Origin: Xestospongia muta | Taxonomy: Eukaryota > Porifera > Demospongiae > Haplosclerida > Petrosiidae | Length of the DNA stretch: 64,000 nt | Direction of reading: 5' to 3' | Assembly: GCA_963693285.1 (NCBI GenBank) | Contig: OY848919.1 | Coordinates: 11,403,461-11,467,460, forward strand | In this document: in pieces, positions 1 through 11,077 of the stretch | How the letters are laid out: each line of letters opens with the position of its first letter | How positions within the stretch are numbered: the first letter of the stretch is position 1 | Made by a program: the position numbers and the translations under genes | The notes under the pieces: generated by a model | What the model saw: the letters and a program-made list of their open reading frames with translations, nothing else | Database searches by the model: none | Told to the model about the DNA's origin: nothing

Positions 1-1483
1 ACGCATGCTTTTATCCCTTTTTATATCTCATCATATTTACTTCAATTGGCTCTAGATTACTATCACAAAGTTCCTGACAGTATCCACAGAAACCTCTACA
101 GAGCTTTGTTTATCCTATACCCATTGGTGGGGTGGTTACTTGATGCTAAGATTGGTCGTTATAAAGTTATAGAATGCAGTATATTCAGTATGTTCATTGC
201 TTCTATATTAATGTCCATTGGATATCTCATACATGCTTCTAGTAATCAACAACAGTCCTCAAATCAATTCATGGTCATGATAATTCTGGGTGTAAGTATT
301 GTCTTTAATTTTGTTGGATTTGCTTGTTTTGATGCTAATATTATTCCCTTTTTAACTGATCAAGTTCAAGGAGCCTCTGAAGAAATGTTAAGTGCTTTGA
401 TCCACTGGCATTTTTGGTGCAGAGCTGTAGCTGAAATTGTTAACATTCTCTTATTAGAAATCTCTTCAATACTTAAAAGTCAGTATTTCACAATGACAAT
501 ACTACTGGTTCATATACTCCTGATTGGAATTATTACTGTCACTACTGCCTTCTGTGAACACTGGCTGGATACTACCCCTCAAATTACCAACCCCATCAAA
601 CTGATTGTTAAAGTACTCAACTAGGCAAGAAAGAACAAACATCCAAGGAATCGTAGTGCTTTGACCTACTGGGAGGAGGACTACCCTTCACGACTAAACC
701 TAGGTAAAGGAAAATATTTCTGTTGGATTTGGTGTTTTAATAAGTCCAATAATATTCATAGAACGACTTCAACATCCAATTGTTCAAGGCAATTTGAACA
801 AATTTGTACATCAGTTACTTGAAAATGAATATTTTCATAATCCAGCATATATGATAATATTTATAGGTCTATTTAATATCTTGATCTATCCTTGTTTCTA
901 TAACTACATTCCCAGTCTCATGAAGAGGATAGGTTTTGGTCTGAGTCTTTGTACATTAAGTGTCTTATATTATGTCATATTAGACCCAGTAGCTCACACT
1001 GTTACACATCATGATGTGTGCTTATTTACTAATACAACAGCAAGTCTGACTCTAGACTATCGTTGGTCATTTCCTCCTGTCATTTTGGCTGCTCTTGGTA
1101 AAATGTTCATTGTACCATTTGCAGTAGAATTCATTGTAGCTCAAACACCTGGTCCAATGAAAGGATTTATGGTTGGACTATGGTTTGCTTTTTATGGATT
1201 TGTACAATTGATTTGTCTCAACCTTTATTATCCCTTCACTGCTATTTCAGACACAGCACAGCCCAGTTGTACTTTCTACTACTACATCACCAAAACTATA
1301 ATAAGTGTAGTCTTCCTGGGGTTGTTTATCTATTTGGCTCATCGTTACACAATGCGTGTTCGTGATTGTCTAATAAACTTTCATATTTTAGCTGAGAACC
1401 ACTATAATAAATATCTGTCTATTAATTCAAGAGATAATGATAGCGATAGTAGTACTTCTTCAAGTTATGAGAACTCCCCATAG
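1..1483 (+). pseudogene. SLC15/POT-like transporter, copy A (5' cut by window edge, broken)
   Basis: The sequence matches copy D (6684-8450) almost base for base from its position 6894, so the start lies left of the window. It encodes the transporter's N-terminal membrane half, including the GRYK loop and the FACFDANIIPFLTDQ segment. The frame then stops at a TAG (622-624) where intact copies have TAT (Tyr) in the NYARKNK loop. A second lesion follows: relative to copy D, 71 bases are missing after position 717, which shifts the frame. The C-terminal half (794-1483) is open and near identical to the other copies. Two independent lesions make a full-length product unlikely. The shared TAG with copy D means one derives from the other, or conversion has spread it. 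Confidence 0.85.
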
Positions 1484-2119
1484 ATAACATTTACAGTGGT
1501 GATTAAAGTCCTTTCTTGTTAAGTTACATGAAAGACTTTTTACTTTCAGTTTCAAAATCAGTAAGAATCTATTTGCTTCAGCAAACATGCATCACATATT
1601 ATTTACTCTATGTTCCACAATGCTGACCTTAAGACATTATGTAGCTCATTCATAAGTACTAAGCAAGATGTTAATTATTAACATAGGGAATTTAAAACTG
1701 TAAATCGTTATTCAACATTTTCAGGTTTGAGTCCTGGGTTAGGTCAGATACATTAGGTCAAGGCTTAGCATTATTGGGTCAGAATTAGGAACGGGTTGGG
1801 TGTAGGACTACTGTTTGATCAAAATCTAGGGTTATGAATTAGGACAGGTTTAAGCATTGAGTAAAAGATATTAACATAATTATGATCGTATGAAGCATTG
1901 TGACAACTGCAATAACACAATAACAATAGCTAGCTTTGTGATCAATAATAATGTCTTAATTCATTTTCACTGTTTTGATATTCACTGAAAAGTACACTAT
2001 ACTCAATTTGGAATAACATTTACACTACTTTATACAAACAGATCAGAAATATTTCTCCAGTGACTAACCCTCACAGTGATTATTTTTTATAGATGATATT
2101 AGTAGTGTAATTCAGCTAA
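1484..2119. repeat. Inter-gene spacer of the transporter array (repeated)
   Basis: This 636-bp spacer is near identical to 3896-4534 (639 bp), and a diverged relative lies at 8451-9092. No coding signal is visible. The conserved spacers show that copies B and C arose by tandem duplication of a ~2.4 kb unit (start-to-start 2415 bp). Any promoter and poly(A) signals for the genes must lie in these blocks. Confidence 0.8.
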
Positions 2120-3895
2120 ATGGCTGCCAGGGTAGAAGGTTCTCTTATATCTACCAGATCATGGAGCACTGATATATCTGAAGCTTCACAAACTTCAGGA
2201 TCTATTGTCCATTCAGTTAGTATAATATCAAGAGATGGTAGTGCTATCAGTAAAGTTCCCAGATGCTGTGGCCATAACTATCGTATTCAGTATGTATTCT
2301 CTAAAGGAGCATATTTACTTCTTCTGTGGGTATTCATGATACATGTTTTTCTCCCTATTTCCACATCACTCCATCTACTCCAACTTGTGTTGGGATATCA
2401 TCATGAAGTTCCTTTCCACAATATAAATGGAAATGTTTACAGAGCTCTGTTTATCCTGTACCCATTGATGGGTTGGTTAGCTGATGCTAAGATTGGTCGT
2501 TATAAAGCTATAATATACAGCATATTCAGTATATTCATTGCTTCTATATTAATGTCCATTGGATATCTCATACACATCTACAATGAGGGACACTACCACT
2601 CACTTAAAATTATATTTATAACTATCCTAGGTGTAAGTATTATCTTTAATGTAGCTGGGTTTGCTTGTTTTGATGCTAACATTATTCCTTTTTTGACTGA
2701 TCAAGTTCAAGGAGCCTCAGGAGAAATGTTAAGTGCATTAATCCACTGGCATTTTTGGTTGAGCTCTCTCTCTGAAGCTATTAACGTGATCATGTCATAT
2801 ACTTCTTCAGTATTACGAAGTCAAAATCTAGTATTAACAACACTAGTGATTCATTCATTACTATTTAGTATTGTTCTCATTACTTCAGCCTGGTATAAAG
2901 ATTGGCTAGACAGTAGCCCTCAAATCACTAATCCATTCAAATTGATTTTCAAAGTACTCAACTATGCTAGAAAGAATAAGTACCCAAAGAATCGTAGTGC
3001 CTTGACCTACTGGGAGGAGGACTATCCTTCCAGACTGAACTTGGGTAAAGAAAAATATGGTGGACCTTTCTTGGAAGAGGAGGTAGAAGATGTCAAAACT
3101 ACAATAAGATTGCTACCAGTTGTTTTCCTTTCAACTGGGTTTGGTATTTTAACAGACTCCATCCAATACATCAAACATCTTCAACATCCAACATTGAATA
3201 GCAATTGGAGAAGAGTTGCCCAAGCTTTAGTTGAAGACTACTTTTTCCATAATGCGATTTATATGATAGTTTTCATCATAGCTTTTGCCATCTTCATCTA
3301 TCCTTGTTTCTATAACTACATTCCCAGTCTCATGAAGAGGATAGGTTTTGGTCTGAGTCTTTGTACATTAAGTGTCTTATATTATGTCATATTAGATCCA
3401 GTAGCTCACACTGTTACACATCATGATGTGTGCTTATTTACTAACACAACAGCAAGTCTGACTCTAGACTATCGTTGGTCATTTCCTCCTGTCATTTTGG
3501 CTGCTCTTGGTGAAATGGTTATTGTACCATTTGCAGTAGAATTCATTGTAGCTCAATCACCTGGTCCAATGAAAGGATTTATGGTTGGACTATGGTTTGC
3601 TTTTTATGGATTTGTACAATTGATTTGTCTCAACCTTTATTACCCCTTCACTGCTATTTCAGACACAGCACAGCCCAGTTGTACTTTCTACTACTACATC
3701 ACCAAAACTATAATAAGTGTAGTCTTCCTGGGGTTGTTTATCTATTTGGCTCATCGTTACACAATGCGTGTTCGTGATTGTCCAATAAACTTTCATATTT
3801 TAGCTGAGAACCACTATAATAAATATCTGTCTATTAATTCAAGTGATAATGATAGCGATAGTAGTACTTCTTCAATTTATGAGAACTCCCCATAG
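2120..3895 (+). CDS. SLC15/POT family-like transporter, copy B (591 aa, single exon)
   Basis: Likely a proton-coupled oligopeptide-type (SLC15/PTR2) membrane transporter. Visible support: a short cytosolic N-terminus; a transmembrane pair around LYRALFILYPLMGWLADAKIGRYK, matching the family 'G..aD...GRY' signature; a FACFDANIIPFLTDQ segment resembling the family DQ motif; a cytosolic NYARKNKYPKNRSALTYWEEDYPSR loop followed by GGPFLEEEVEDVKT, typical of invertebrate SLC15-like proteins; then a six-helix C-terminal half. About 12 membrane segments and 591 aa fit the family. The ATG in AAATGGCTGCC is conserved in all copies. The gene has no introns, unlike most genes in the window. The transported substrate cannot be read from the sequence. 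Confidence 0.85.
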   Translation: MAARVEGSLISTRSWSTDISEASQTSGSIVHSVSIISRDGSAISKVPRCCGHNYRIQYVFSKGAYLLLLWVFMIHVFLPISTSLHLLQLVLGYHHEVPFHNINGNVYRALFILYPLMGWLADAKIGRYKAIIYSIFSIFIASILMSIGYLIHIYNEGHYHSLKIIFITILGVSIIFNVAGFACFDANIIPFLTDQVQGASGEMLSALIHWHFWLSSLSEAINVIMSYTSSVLRSQNLVLTTLVIHSLLFSIVLITSAWYKDWLDSSPQITNPFKLIFKVLNYARKNKYPKNRSALTYWEEDYPSRLNLGKEKYGGPFLEEEVEDVKTTIRLLPVVFLSTGFGILTDSIQYIKHLQHPTLNSNWRRVAQALVEDYFFHNAIYMIVFIIAFAIFIYPCFYNYIPSLMKRIGFGLSLCTLSVLYYVILDPVAHTVTHHDVCLFTNTTASLTLDYRWSFPPVILAALGEMVIVPFAVEFIVAQSPGPMKGFMVGLWFAFYGFVQLICLNLYYPFTAISDTAQPSCTFYYYITKTIISVVFLGLFIYLAHRYTMRVRDCPINFHILAENHYNKYLSINSSDNDSDSSTSSIYENSP

Positions 3896-4534
3896 CTAAC
3901 ATTTACAGTGGTGATTAAAGTTCTTTCTTGTTAAGTTACATGAAAGACTTTTTATTTTCAGTTTCAAAATAAGTAAGAATCTATTTGCTTCAGCAAACAT
4001 GCATCACATATTATTTACTTTATGTTCCACAATGCTGACCTTAAGACATTTTATAGTTCATGCATAAGTACTAAGCAAAATGTTAATTATCAACATAGGG
4101 AATTTAAAACTGTAAATCGTTATTCAATATATTCAGGTTTGAGTCCTGGGTTAGGTCAGATACATTAAGTCAAGGCTTAGCATTATTGGGTCAGAATTAG
4201 GAACTGGTTGGGTGTAGGACTACTGTTTGATCAGAATTTAGGGGTTATGAATTAGGACAGGTTTAAGCATTGAGTAAAAGGTATTAACTTGATTATGATC
4301 GTATGAAGCATTGATGACAACTGCAATAGCACAATAACAATAGCTAGCTTTGTGATCAATAATAATGTCTTAATTCATTTTCACTGTTTTGATATTCACT
4401 GAAAAGTACACTATACTCAATTTGGAATAACATTTACACTACTTTATACAAACAGATCAGATATATCGCTCCAGTGACTAACCCTCACAGTGATTATGTT
4501 TTTATAGATGATATCAGTAGTGTAAAGCAGCTAA

Positions 4535-6307
4535 ATGGCTGCCAGGGTAGAAGGTTCTCTTATATCTACCAGATCATGGAGCACTGATATATCTGAAGCT
4601 TCACAAACTTCAGGACCTATTGTCCATTCAGTTAGTATAATATCAAGAGATGGTAGTGCTATCAGTAAAGTTCCCAGATGCTGTGGCCACAACTATCGTA
4701 TTCAGTATGTATTCTCTAAAGGAGCATATTTACTTCTTCTGTGGGTATTCCTAATACACACATTTCTCCCTATTTCCACATCACTCCATCTACTTCAATT
4801 GGCGCTAGATTATCAGCACAAAGTTCCTGACAATATGAATGGAAACCTCTACAGAGCTCTGTTTATCCTATACCCATTGATGGGTTGGTTAGCTGATGCT
4901 AAGATTGGTCGTTATAAAGCTATAATATACAGTATATTCAGTATATTCATTGCTTCTATATTAATGTCCATTGGATATCTCATAAACATCTACAATGAGG
5001 GACAGTATCACTCACTTAAAATTATATTTATAACTATCCTAGGTGTAAGTATTATATTTAATGTAGCTGGGTTTGCTTGTTTTGATGCTAACATTATTCC
5101 TTTCTTGACTGATCAAGCTCAAGGAGCCTCTGGAGAAATGCTGAGTGCATTGATACATTGGGATTTCTTAGTGAATGCTATATCTGAAGCCATCAACATT
5201 TTTATGTCAAATACATCTACTATATTAGGAAGTAAGCACCTGATAATTGCTATACTTGTCATGCATTTATTACTAGTTGGTTTTGCTATTATTACTTCTG
5301 CCTTTTGTGAACACTGGCTAGATACCACCCCTCAAATTACTAATCCATTCAAATTGATTTTCAAAGTACTCAACTATGCTAGAAAGAATAAGTACCCAAA
5401 GAATCGTAGTGCCTTGACCTACTGGGAGGAGGACTATCCTTCCAGACTGAACTTAGGTAAGGAAAAGTATGGTGGACCTTTCTTGGAGGAGGAGGTAGAA
5501 GATGTCAAAACTACAATAAGATTGCTACCACTTGTTTTCCTTTCAGCTGGGTTTGGTATTTTAACAGACTCCATCCAATACATCAAACATCTTCAACATC
5601 CAACATTGAATAGCAATTGGAGAAGAGTTGCCCAAGCTTTAGTTGAAGACCATAGTTTCCATAATGCCATTTATATGATAGTTTTCATCATAGCTTTTGC
5701 CATCTTGATCTATCCTTGTTTCTATAACTACATTCCCAGTCTCATGAAGAGGATAGGTTTTGGTCTGAGTCTTTGTACATTCAGTGTCTTATGTTATGTC
5801 ATATTAGACCCAGTAGCTCACACTGTTACACATCCTGATGTGTGCTTATTTACTAATACAACAGCGAGTCTGACTTTAGACTATCGTTGGTCATTTCCTC
5901 CTGTCATTTTGGCTGCTCTTGGTGAAATGTTCATTATACCATTTGCAGTAGAATTCATTGTAGCTCAAACACCTGGTCCAATGAAAGGATTTATGGTTGG
6001 ACTATGGTTTGCCTTTTATGGATTTGTACAATTGATTTGTCTTAACCTTAATTACCCCTTCACTGCTATCTCAGACACAGCACAGCCTAGTTGTACTTTC
6101 TACTACTACATCACCAAAACTATAATAAGTGTAGTCTTCCTGGGGTTGTTTATCTATTTGGCTCATCATTACACAATGCGTGTTCGTGATTGTCCAATAA
6201 ACTTTCATATTTTTGCTGAGAACCACTATAATAAATATTTGTGGATTAATTCAAGAGATGATGATAGCGATAGTAGCGCTTGTTCAAGTTGTGAGAATTC
6301 CCCGTAG
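4535..6307 (+). CDS. SLC15/POT family-like transporter, copy C (590 aa, single exon)
   Basis: Intact tandem copy with the same start context and motifs as copy B: GRYKAI loop, DQ segment, ALTYWEEDYPSR loop and GGPFLEEEVEDVKT. Residues 1-100 and the C-terminal ~300 are almost identical to copy B. The block around residues 210-265 instead resembles copies D/E (AFCEHWLDTTPQITNP rather than AWYKDWLDSSPQITNP). That mosaic suggests gene conversion or unequal crossing-over. The C-terminal tail is acidic and serine rich (DDDSDSSACSS), probably cytosolic. Function inferred as for copy B. Confidence 0.85.
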   Translation: MAARVEGSLISTRSWSTDISEASQTSGPIVHSVSIISRDGSAISKVPRCCGHNYRIQYVFSKGAYLLLLWVFLIHTFLPISTSLHLLQLALDYQHKVPDNMNGNLYRALFILYPLMGWLADAKIGRYKAIIYSIFSIFIASILMSIGYLINIYNEGQYHSLKIIFITILGVSIIFNVAGFACFDANIIPFLTDQAQGASGEMLSALIHWDFLVNAISEAINIFMSNTSTILGSKHLIIAILVMHLLLVGFAIITSAFCEHWLDTTPQITNPFKLIFKVLNYARKNKYPKNRSALTYWEEDYPSRLNLGKEKYGGPFLEEEVEDVKTTIRLLPLVFLSAGFGILTDSIQYIKHLQHPTLNSNWRRVAQALVEDHSFHNAIYMIVFIIAFAILIYPCFYNYIPSLMKRIGFGLSLCTFSVLCYVILDPVAHTVTHPDVCLFTNTTASLTLDYRWSFPPVILAALGEMFIIPFAVEFIVAQTPGPMKGFMVGLWFAFYGFVQLICLNLNYPFTAISDTAQPSCTFYYYITKTIISVVFLGLFIYLAHHYTMRVRDCPINFHIFAENHYNKYLWINSRDDDSDSSACSSCENSP

Positions 6308-6683
6308 ATACAACATGATAATGTTCTTTTGTTGTTGAGTTACATGCAAATCATCTTTTACAATTTATTCTCAGTTTCAATGTTTATTTATTGATAACAA
6401 CAACAGTACATGATATTGATAACTACAGAGAGTTTATTGTCAAAATGAATTGTTATTAATTCCTTGTTGTTGAGTACGTAATGTTGAGAATGCATCCATT
6501 GTATTTACAGGGATTAAATATACTCTTACTATGATATACATTCTGTAAGTAAAAGTTATTGATTTGCTTTCACTGTTTAGTTATTAATACACTATGCTCC
6601 ATTATGAAAATATTATGAACAGAGCTGACTATCTACCTTAACAGTGGTCATATATAAGTCTGAATATTAAGTACCAGAGGAAA
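6308..6683. other. Spacer between transporter copies C and D
   Basis: 376 bp of AT-rich sequence. It is not obviously related to the A-B and B-C spacers, which suggests that the C/D boundary is an older or separate junction of the array. I see no gene or RNA structure in it. Confidence 0.5.
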
Positions 6684-8450
6684 ATGGCAGCCAGGATAAA
6701 GGGTCCACCTGTTTCCAGATCACAGTTTACTGATATACCAGAAACTCCACAAACATCAAGATCTTTTGTCTATTTTGTTAATATATCAACAAGAAATAGA
6801 AATATTAGTGGCAAAACTTGCTGTGGTCGTAACTATCGTATCCAGTATAAATTCTCTAAAGGAGCACTTCTTGTTCTATTGTGGGGATTCTTCACGCATG
6901 CTTTTATCCCTTTTTATATCTCATCATATTTACTTCAATTGGCTCTAGATTACTATCACAAAGTTCCTGACAGTATCCACAGAAACCTCTACAGAGCTTT
7001 GTTTATCCTATACCCATTGGTGGGGTGGTTACTTGATGCTAAGATTGGTCGTTATAAAGTTATAGAATGCAGTATATTCAGTATGTTCATTGCTTCTATA
7101 TTAATGTCCATTGGATATCTCATACATGCTTCTAGTAATCAACAACAGTCCTCAGTTCAATTCATGGTCATGATAATTCTGGGTGTAAGTATTGTCTTTA
7201 ATTTTGTTGGATTTGCTTGTTTTGATGCTAATATTATTCCCTTTTTAACTGATCAAGTTCAAGGAGCCTCTGAAGAAATGTTAAGTGCTTTGATCCACTG
7301 GTATTTTTGGTGCAGAGCTGTAGCTGAAATTGTTAACATTCTCTTATTAGAAATCTCTTCAATACTTAAAAGTCAGTATTTCACAATGACAATACTACTG
7401 GTTCATATACTCCTGATTGGAATTATTACTGTCACTACTGCCTTCTGTGAACACTGGCTGGATACTACCCCTCAAATTACCAACCCCATCAAACTGATTG
7501 TTAAAGTACTCAACTAGGCAAGAAAGAACAAACATCCAAGGAATCGTAGTGCTTTGACCTACTGGGAGGAGGACTACCCTTCACGACTAAACCTAGGTAA
7601 AAGAAAATATGGTGGGCCATTTTCAGAGGAACAGGTAGAGAATGTTAAGACTATGTTAAGATTACTACCAATTGCTTTCATTTCTGTTGGATTTGGTATT
7701 TTAATAAGTCCAATAATATTCATAGAACGACTTCAACATCCAATTGTTCAAGGCAATTTGAACAAATTTGTACATCAGTTACTTGAAAATGAATATTTTC
7801 ATAATCCAGCATATATGATAATATTTATAGGTCTATTTAATATCTTGATCTATCCTTGTTTCTATAACTACATTCCCAGTCTCATGAAGAGGATAGGTTT
7901 TGGTCTGAGTCTTTGTACATTAAGTGTCTTATATTATGTCATATTAGACCCAGTAGCTCACACTGTTACACATCATGATGTGTGCTTATTTACTAATACA
8001 ACAGCAAGTCTGACTCTAGACTATCGTTGGTCATTTCCTCCTGTCATTTTGGCTGCTCTTGGTAAAATGTTCATTGTACCATTTGCAGTTTGCAATAGAA
8101 TTCATTGTAGCTCAAACACCTGGTCCAATGAAAGGATTTATGGTTGGACTATGGTTTGCTTTTTATGGATTTGTACAATTTGTCTCAACCTTTATTATCC
8201 CTTCACTGCTATTTCAGACACAGCACAGCCCAGTTGTACTTTCTACTACTACATCACCAAAACTATAATAAGTGTAGTCTTCCTGGGGTTGTTTATCTAT
8301 TTGGCTCATCGTTACACAATGCGTGTTCGTGATTGTCCAATAAATTTTCATATTTTTGCTGAGAACCACTATAATAAATATCTTTGTATTAATTCAAGAG
8401 ATAATGATAGCGATAGTAGTGCTTGTTCAAGTTGTGAGAACTCCCCATAG
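6684..8450 (+). pseudogene. SLC15/POT-like transporter, copy D (premature TAG plus paired indels)
   Basis: The ATG (6684) opens a frame of 277 residues ending at TAG 7515-7517, the same Tyr-to-stop change as in copy A. After the stop the frame stays open to 8450. Within it, a 7-base insertion near 8089-8096 and a 4-base loss near 8180 together restore frame. The ~30 residues between them read CNRIHCSSNTWSNERIYGWT and so on, instead of the family's EFIVAQTPGPMKGFMVGLWF helix. Without readthrough the product would be only the first membrane half. The rest is well preserved, so the gene is young or still converting. TAG followed by GCA is not a recognised strong readthrough context, so I call it a pseudogene; a shortened protein is possible. 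Confidence 0.8.
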
Positions 8451-9092
8451 GTATGTGTACAATAGTGTTTCAATTTCTTTTCTTGTTAAGTTTAATGAAA
8501 ATATTTTACTTTCAGTTTCAAAATCAGTAATAATCAATTTGTTATAACAACTATATAATTATATTACTGGTAAACATGGATAGTTGTATTTGTAGCGTAA
8601 AACATTTTTTTTCGGAAATATTTTATTTATTTTGTATCCCCAAGGATGAGCTTAAGACATTGTGTAGTTCGTTTTTGAGTAACTAGCAAGCAGAATTATA
8701 AAGTTCAAAATGATGTATTCTGTGCTCAACATTTAAATGTAGTTTTATTTGTGTGGGACAGAGTTGGATAACATTGTGTCAGGATTGAGTATAGGATTTG
8801 GTCAAGGATTAAGAATTGGGACAGGGTCATGGTTTGAGTCAATGATATTACCATCATTATATGATTGTGTGAAGTATTGATGACAGTTGCAATAACACCA
8901 TAGCAACAGCTTAAGAAAATGTCTTGATTCACTTTCAGTGTTTTGATATACACTTAAAAAGACACTGTACTCTATTAGGAAAAACATTCACACCACTTTA
9001 TAAAAACACATCAGAATATCTCACCAGTCATTAACAATTATTAACCTTCACGGAGACTGTTATTATAATACTAGTACATGTAATCCATCTGA
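8451..9092. other. Spacer between transporter copies D and E
   Basis: 642 bp. Parts resemble the 1484-2119 spacer: the GTTAAG...TTTACTTTCAGTTTCAAAATCAGTAA start, and the run ending in GTATTGATGACA-TTGCAATAACAC. It is more diverged than that spacer. No coding potential seen; short minus-strand frames here look fortuitous. Confidence 0.6.
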
Positions 9093-10868
9093 ATGGCTGC
9101 CAGGATAGAAACTTCTCTTATATCTACCAAATCATGGGGCACTGATATATCCGAAGCTTCACTGACTTCAGTACCTTTTGTCCATTCAGTTTGTAATTCA
9201 TCAAGAGACAATAGTGTTATCAGTAAAGCTAACAGATGCTGTGGTCGTAAGTATCGTATTCAGTGCATCTTCTCTAAAGGAGCACTTCTTGTTCTACTGT
9301 GGGGATTCTTAACGCATGTTTTTATCCCTTTTCATATTTCAATACACCTACTTCAACTGGCGTTAGCTTACCATCACAAAGTTCCTGAAAGTATCCATAT
9401 AAATCTTTACAGAGCTCTGTTTATCCTGTACCCATTGATGGGTTGGTTAGCTGATGCTAAGATTGGTCGTTATAAAGCTATAGTATACAGTATATTCAGT
9501 ATATTCATTGCTTCTATATTAATGTCCATTGCATATCTCATACACATCTATGATGGTGGACAACAGGTTTCAGTTCAAATTATAGTCATGATTATTCTCG
9601 GTATAAGTGTTTTCTTTAATATAGCTGGATTTGCTTGTTTTGATGCTAATGTTATTCCCTTTTTAACTGATCAAGTTCAAGGAGCCTCTGGAGAAATGTT
9701 AAGTGCTTTGATCCACTGGCATTTTTGGTTGAGTGCTTTAGCTGAAATTGTTAACATTCTCTTATCAGAAATGTCTTCAATACTTAAAAGTCAGTATTTC
9801 ACAATGACAATACTACTGGTTCATATACTCCTGATTGGAATTATTACTGTCACTACTGCCTTCTGTGAACACTGGCTGGATACTACCCCTCAAATTACCA
9901 ACCCCATCAGACTGATTGTTAAAGTACTCAACTATGCAAGAAAGAACAAACATCCAAGGAATCGTAGTGCTTTGACCTACTGGGAGGAGGACTACCCTTC
10001 ACGACTAAACCTAGGTAAAGGAAAATATGGTGGGCCATTTTCAGAGGAACAGGTAGAGGATGTTAAGACTTCATTAAGGTTACTACCAATTGTTTTCATT
10101 TCTGTTGGATTTGGTGTTTTAATAAGTCCAATAATATTCATAGAACGACTTCAACATCCAATTGTTCAAGGCAATTTGAACAAATTAGTACATCATTTAC
10201 TACAGAGTGAAGGCTTTCATAATTCAATTTATATGGTAGTTTTTATAGCCATATTTAATATCTTGATCTATCCTTGTTTCTATAACTATATTCCCAGTCT
10301 CATGAAAAGGATAGGTTTTGGTCTGAGTCTTTGTACATTAAGTGTCTTATATTATGTCATATTAGACCCAGTAGCTCATACTGTTACACATCATGATGTG
10401 TGCTTATTTACTAATATAACACAGCATTTGGCTTTGGATTATCATTGGTCATTTCCTCCTGTCATTTTAGGTGCTCTTGGTGAAATGTTCATTGTACCAT
10501 TTGCAGTAGAATTCATTGTAGCTCAAACACCTGGTCCAATGAAAGGATTTATGGTTGGACTATGGTTTGCCTTTTATGGATTTGTACAATTGATTTGTCT
10601 CAACCTTCATTACCCCTTCACTCTTATCTCAGACAGAGCACAGCCCAGTTGTACTTTCTACTACTACATCACCAAAACTATAATAAGTGTAGTCTTCCTG
10701 GTGTTGTTTATCTATTTGGCTCATCGTTACACAATGCGTGTTCGTGATTGTCCAATAAACTTTCATATTTTAGCTGAGAACCATTATAATAAATATCTGT
10801 CTATTAATTCAAGAGAAGAGAGAGATAGAGATAGTGATGAGAGTGATTGTTCCAGTTGTGATAACTAA
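9093..10868 (+). CDS. SLC15/POT family-like transporter, copy E (591 aa, single exon)
   Basis: Last and most diverged intact member of the array. It keeps the GRYKAI loop, the FACFDANVIPFLTDQ segment, the ALTYWEEDYPSR loop, GGPFSEEQVEDVKT and the C-terminal helical half. It has Tyr (NYARKNK) where A and D carry the stop. The middle block matches A and D closely (YFTMTILLVHILLIGIITVT), so E probably resembles the unbroken ancestor of those copies. The tail is longer and charged (SREERDRDSDESDCSSCDN). Predicted multi-pass membrane transporter; substrate unknown. Confidence 0.85.
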   Translation: MAARIETSLISTKSWGTDISEASLTSVPFVHSVCNSSRDNSVISKANRCCGRKYRIQCIFSKGALLVLLWGFLTHVFIPFHISIHLLQLALAYHHKVPESIHINLYRALFILYPLMGWLADAKIGRYKAIVYSIFSIFIASILMSIAYLIHIYDGGQQVSVQIIVMIILGISVFFNIAGFACFDANVIPFLTDQVQGASGEMLSALIHWHFWLSALAEIVNILLSEMSSILKSQYFTMTILLVHILLIGIITVTTAFCEHWLDTTPQITNPIRLIVKVLNYARKNKHPRNRSALTYWEEDYPSRLNLGKGKYGGPFSEEQVEDVKTSLRLLPIVFISVGFGVLISPIIFIERLQHPIVQGNLNKLVHHLLQSEGFHNSIYMVVFIAIFNILIYPCFYNYIPSLMKRIGFGLSLCTLSVLYYVILDPVAHTVTHHDVCLFTNITQHLALDYHWSFPPVILGALGEMFIVPFAVEFIVAQTPGPMKGFMVGLWFAFYGFVQLICLNLHYPFTLISDRAQPSCTFYYYITKTIISVVFLVLFIYLAHRYTMRVRDCPINFHILAENHYNKYLSINSREERDRDSDESDCSSCDN

Positions 10869-11077
10869 ATGTACAAATAACACTTTGTCAATGTATTCAT
10901 TACTTTCAAATTTTAATATACAATTTATATTTAGTTTCAAAATCTGTTGTCTTCTTGTTGGTTGACATAACAATATTTGATCACATGTAACACCAGCTTC
11001 AGCCTATGAATAACTTACTTATATTGTCAATTTTTTGTGGGTGTGATACTTGAGAGAAACACCCACTTTTAAACACA
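10869..11077. other. Short intergenic region between transporter array and TTC12-like gene
   Basis: About 209 bp, AT rich. It must hold the 3' end of transporter copy E and the promoter of the next gene. No specific element recognised. Confidence 0.4.

Noticed and set aside
7515..7517. Programmed readthrough of TAG in transporter copy D
   Set aside because: The following bases (GCAAGA) are not a known readthrough context, and downstream indels alter a conserved helix; ordinary decay is simpler.
1180..10747. 61-codon frames MVCFLWICTIDLSQP... inside each transporter copy
   Set aside because: Out-of-frame shadows of the conserved C-terminal coding region.
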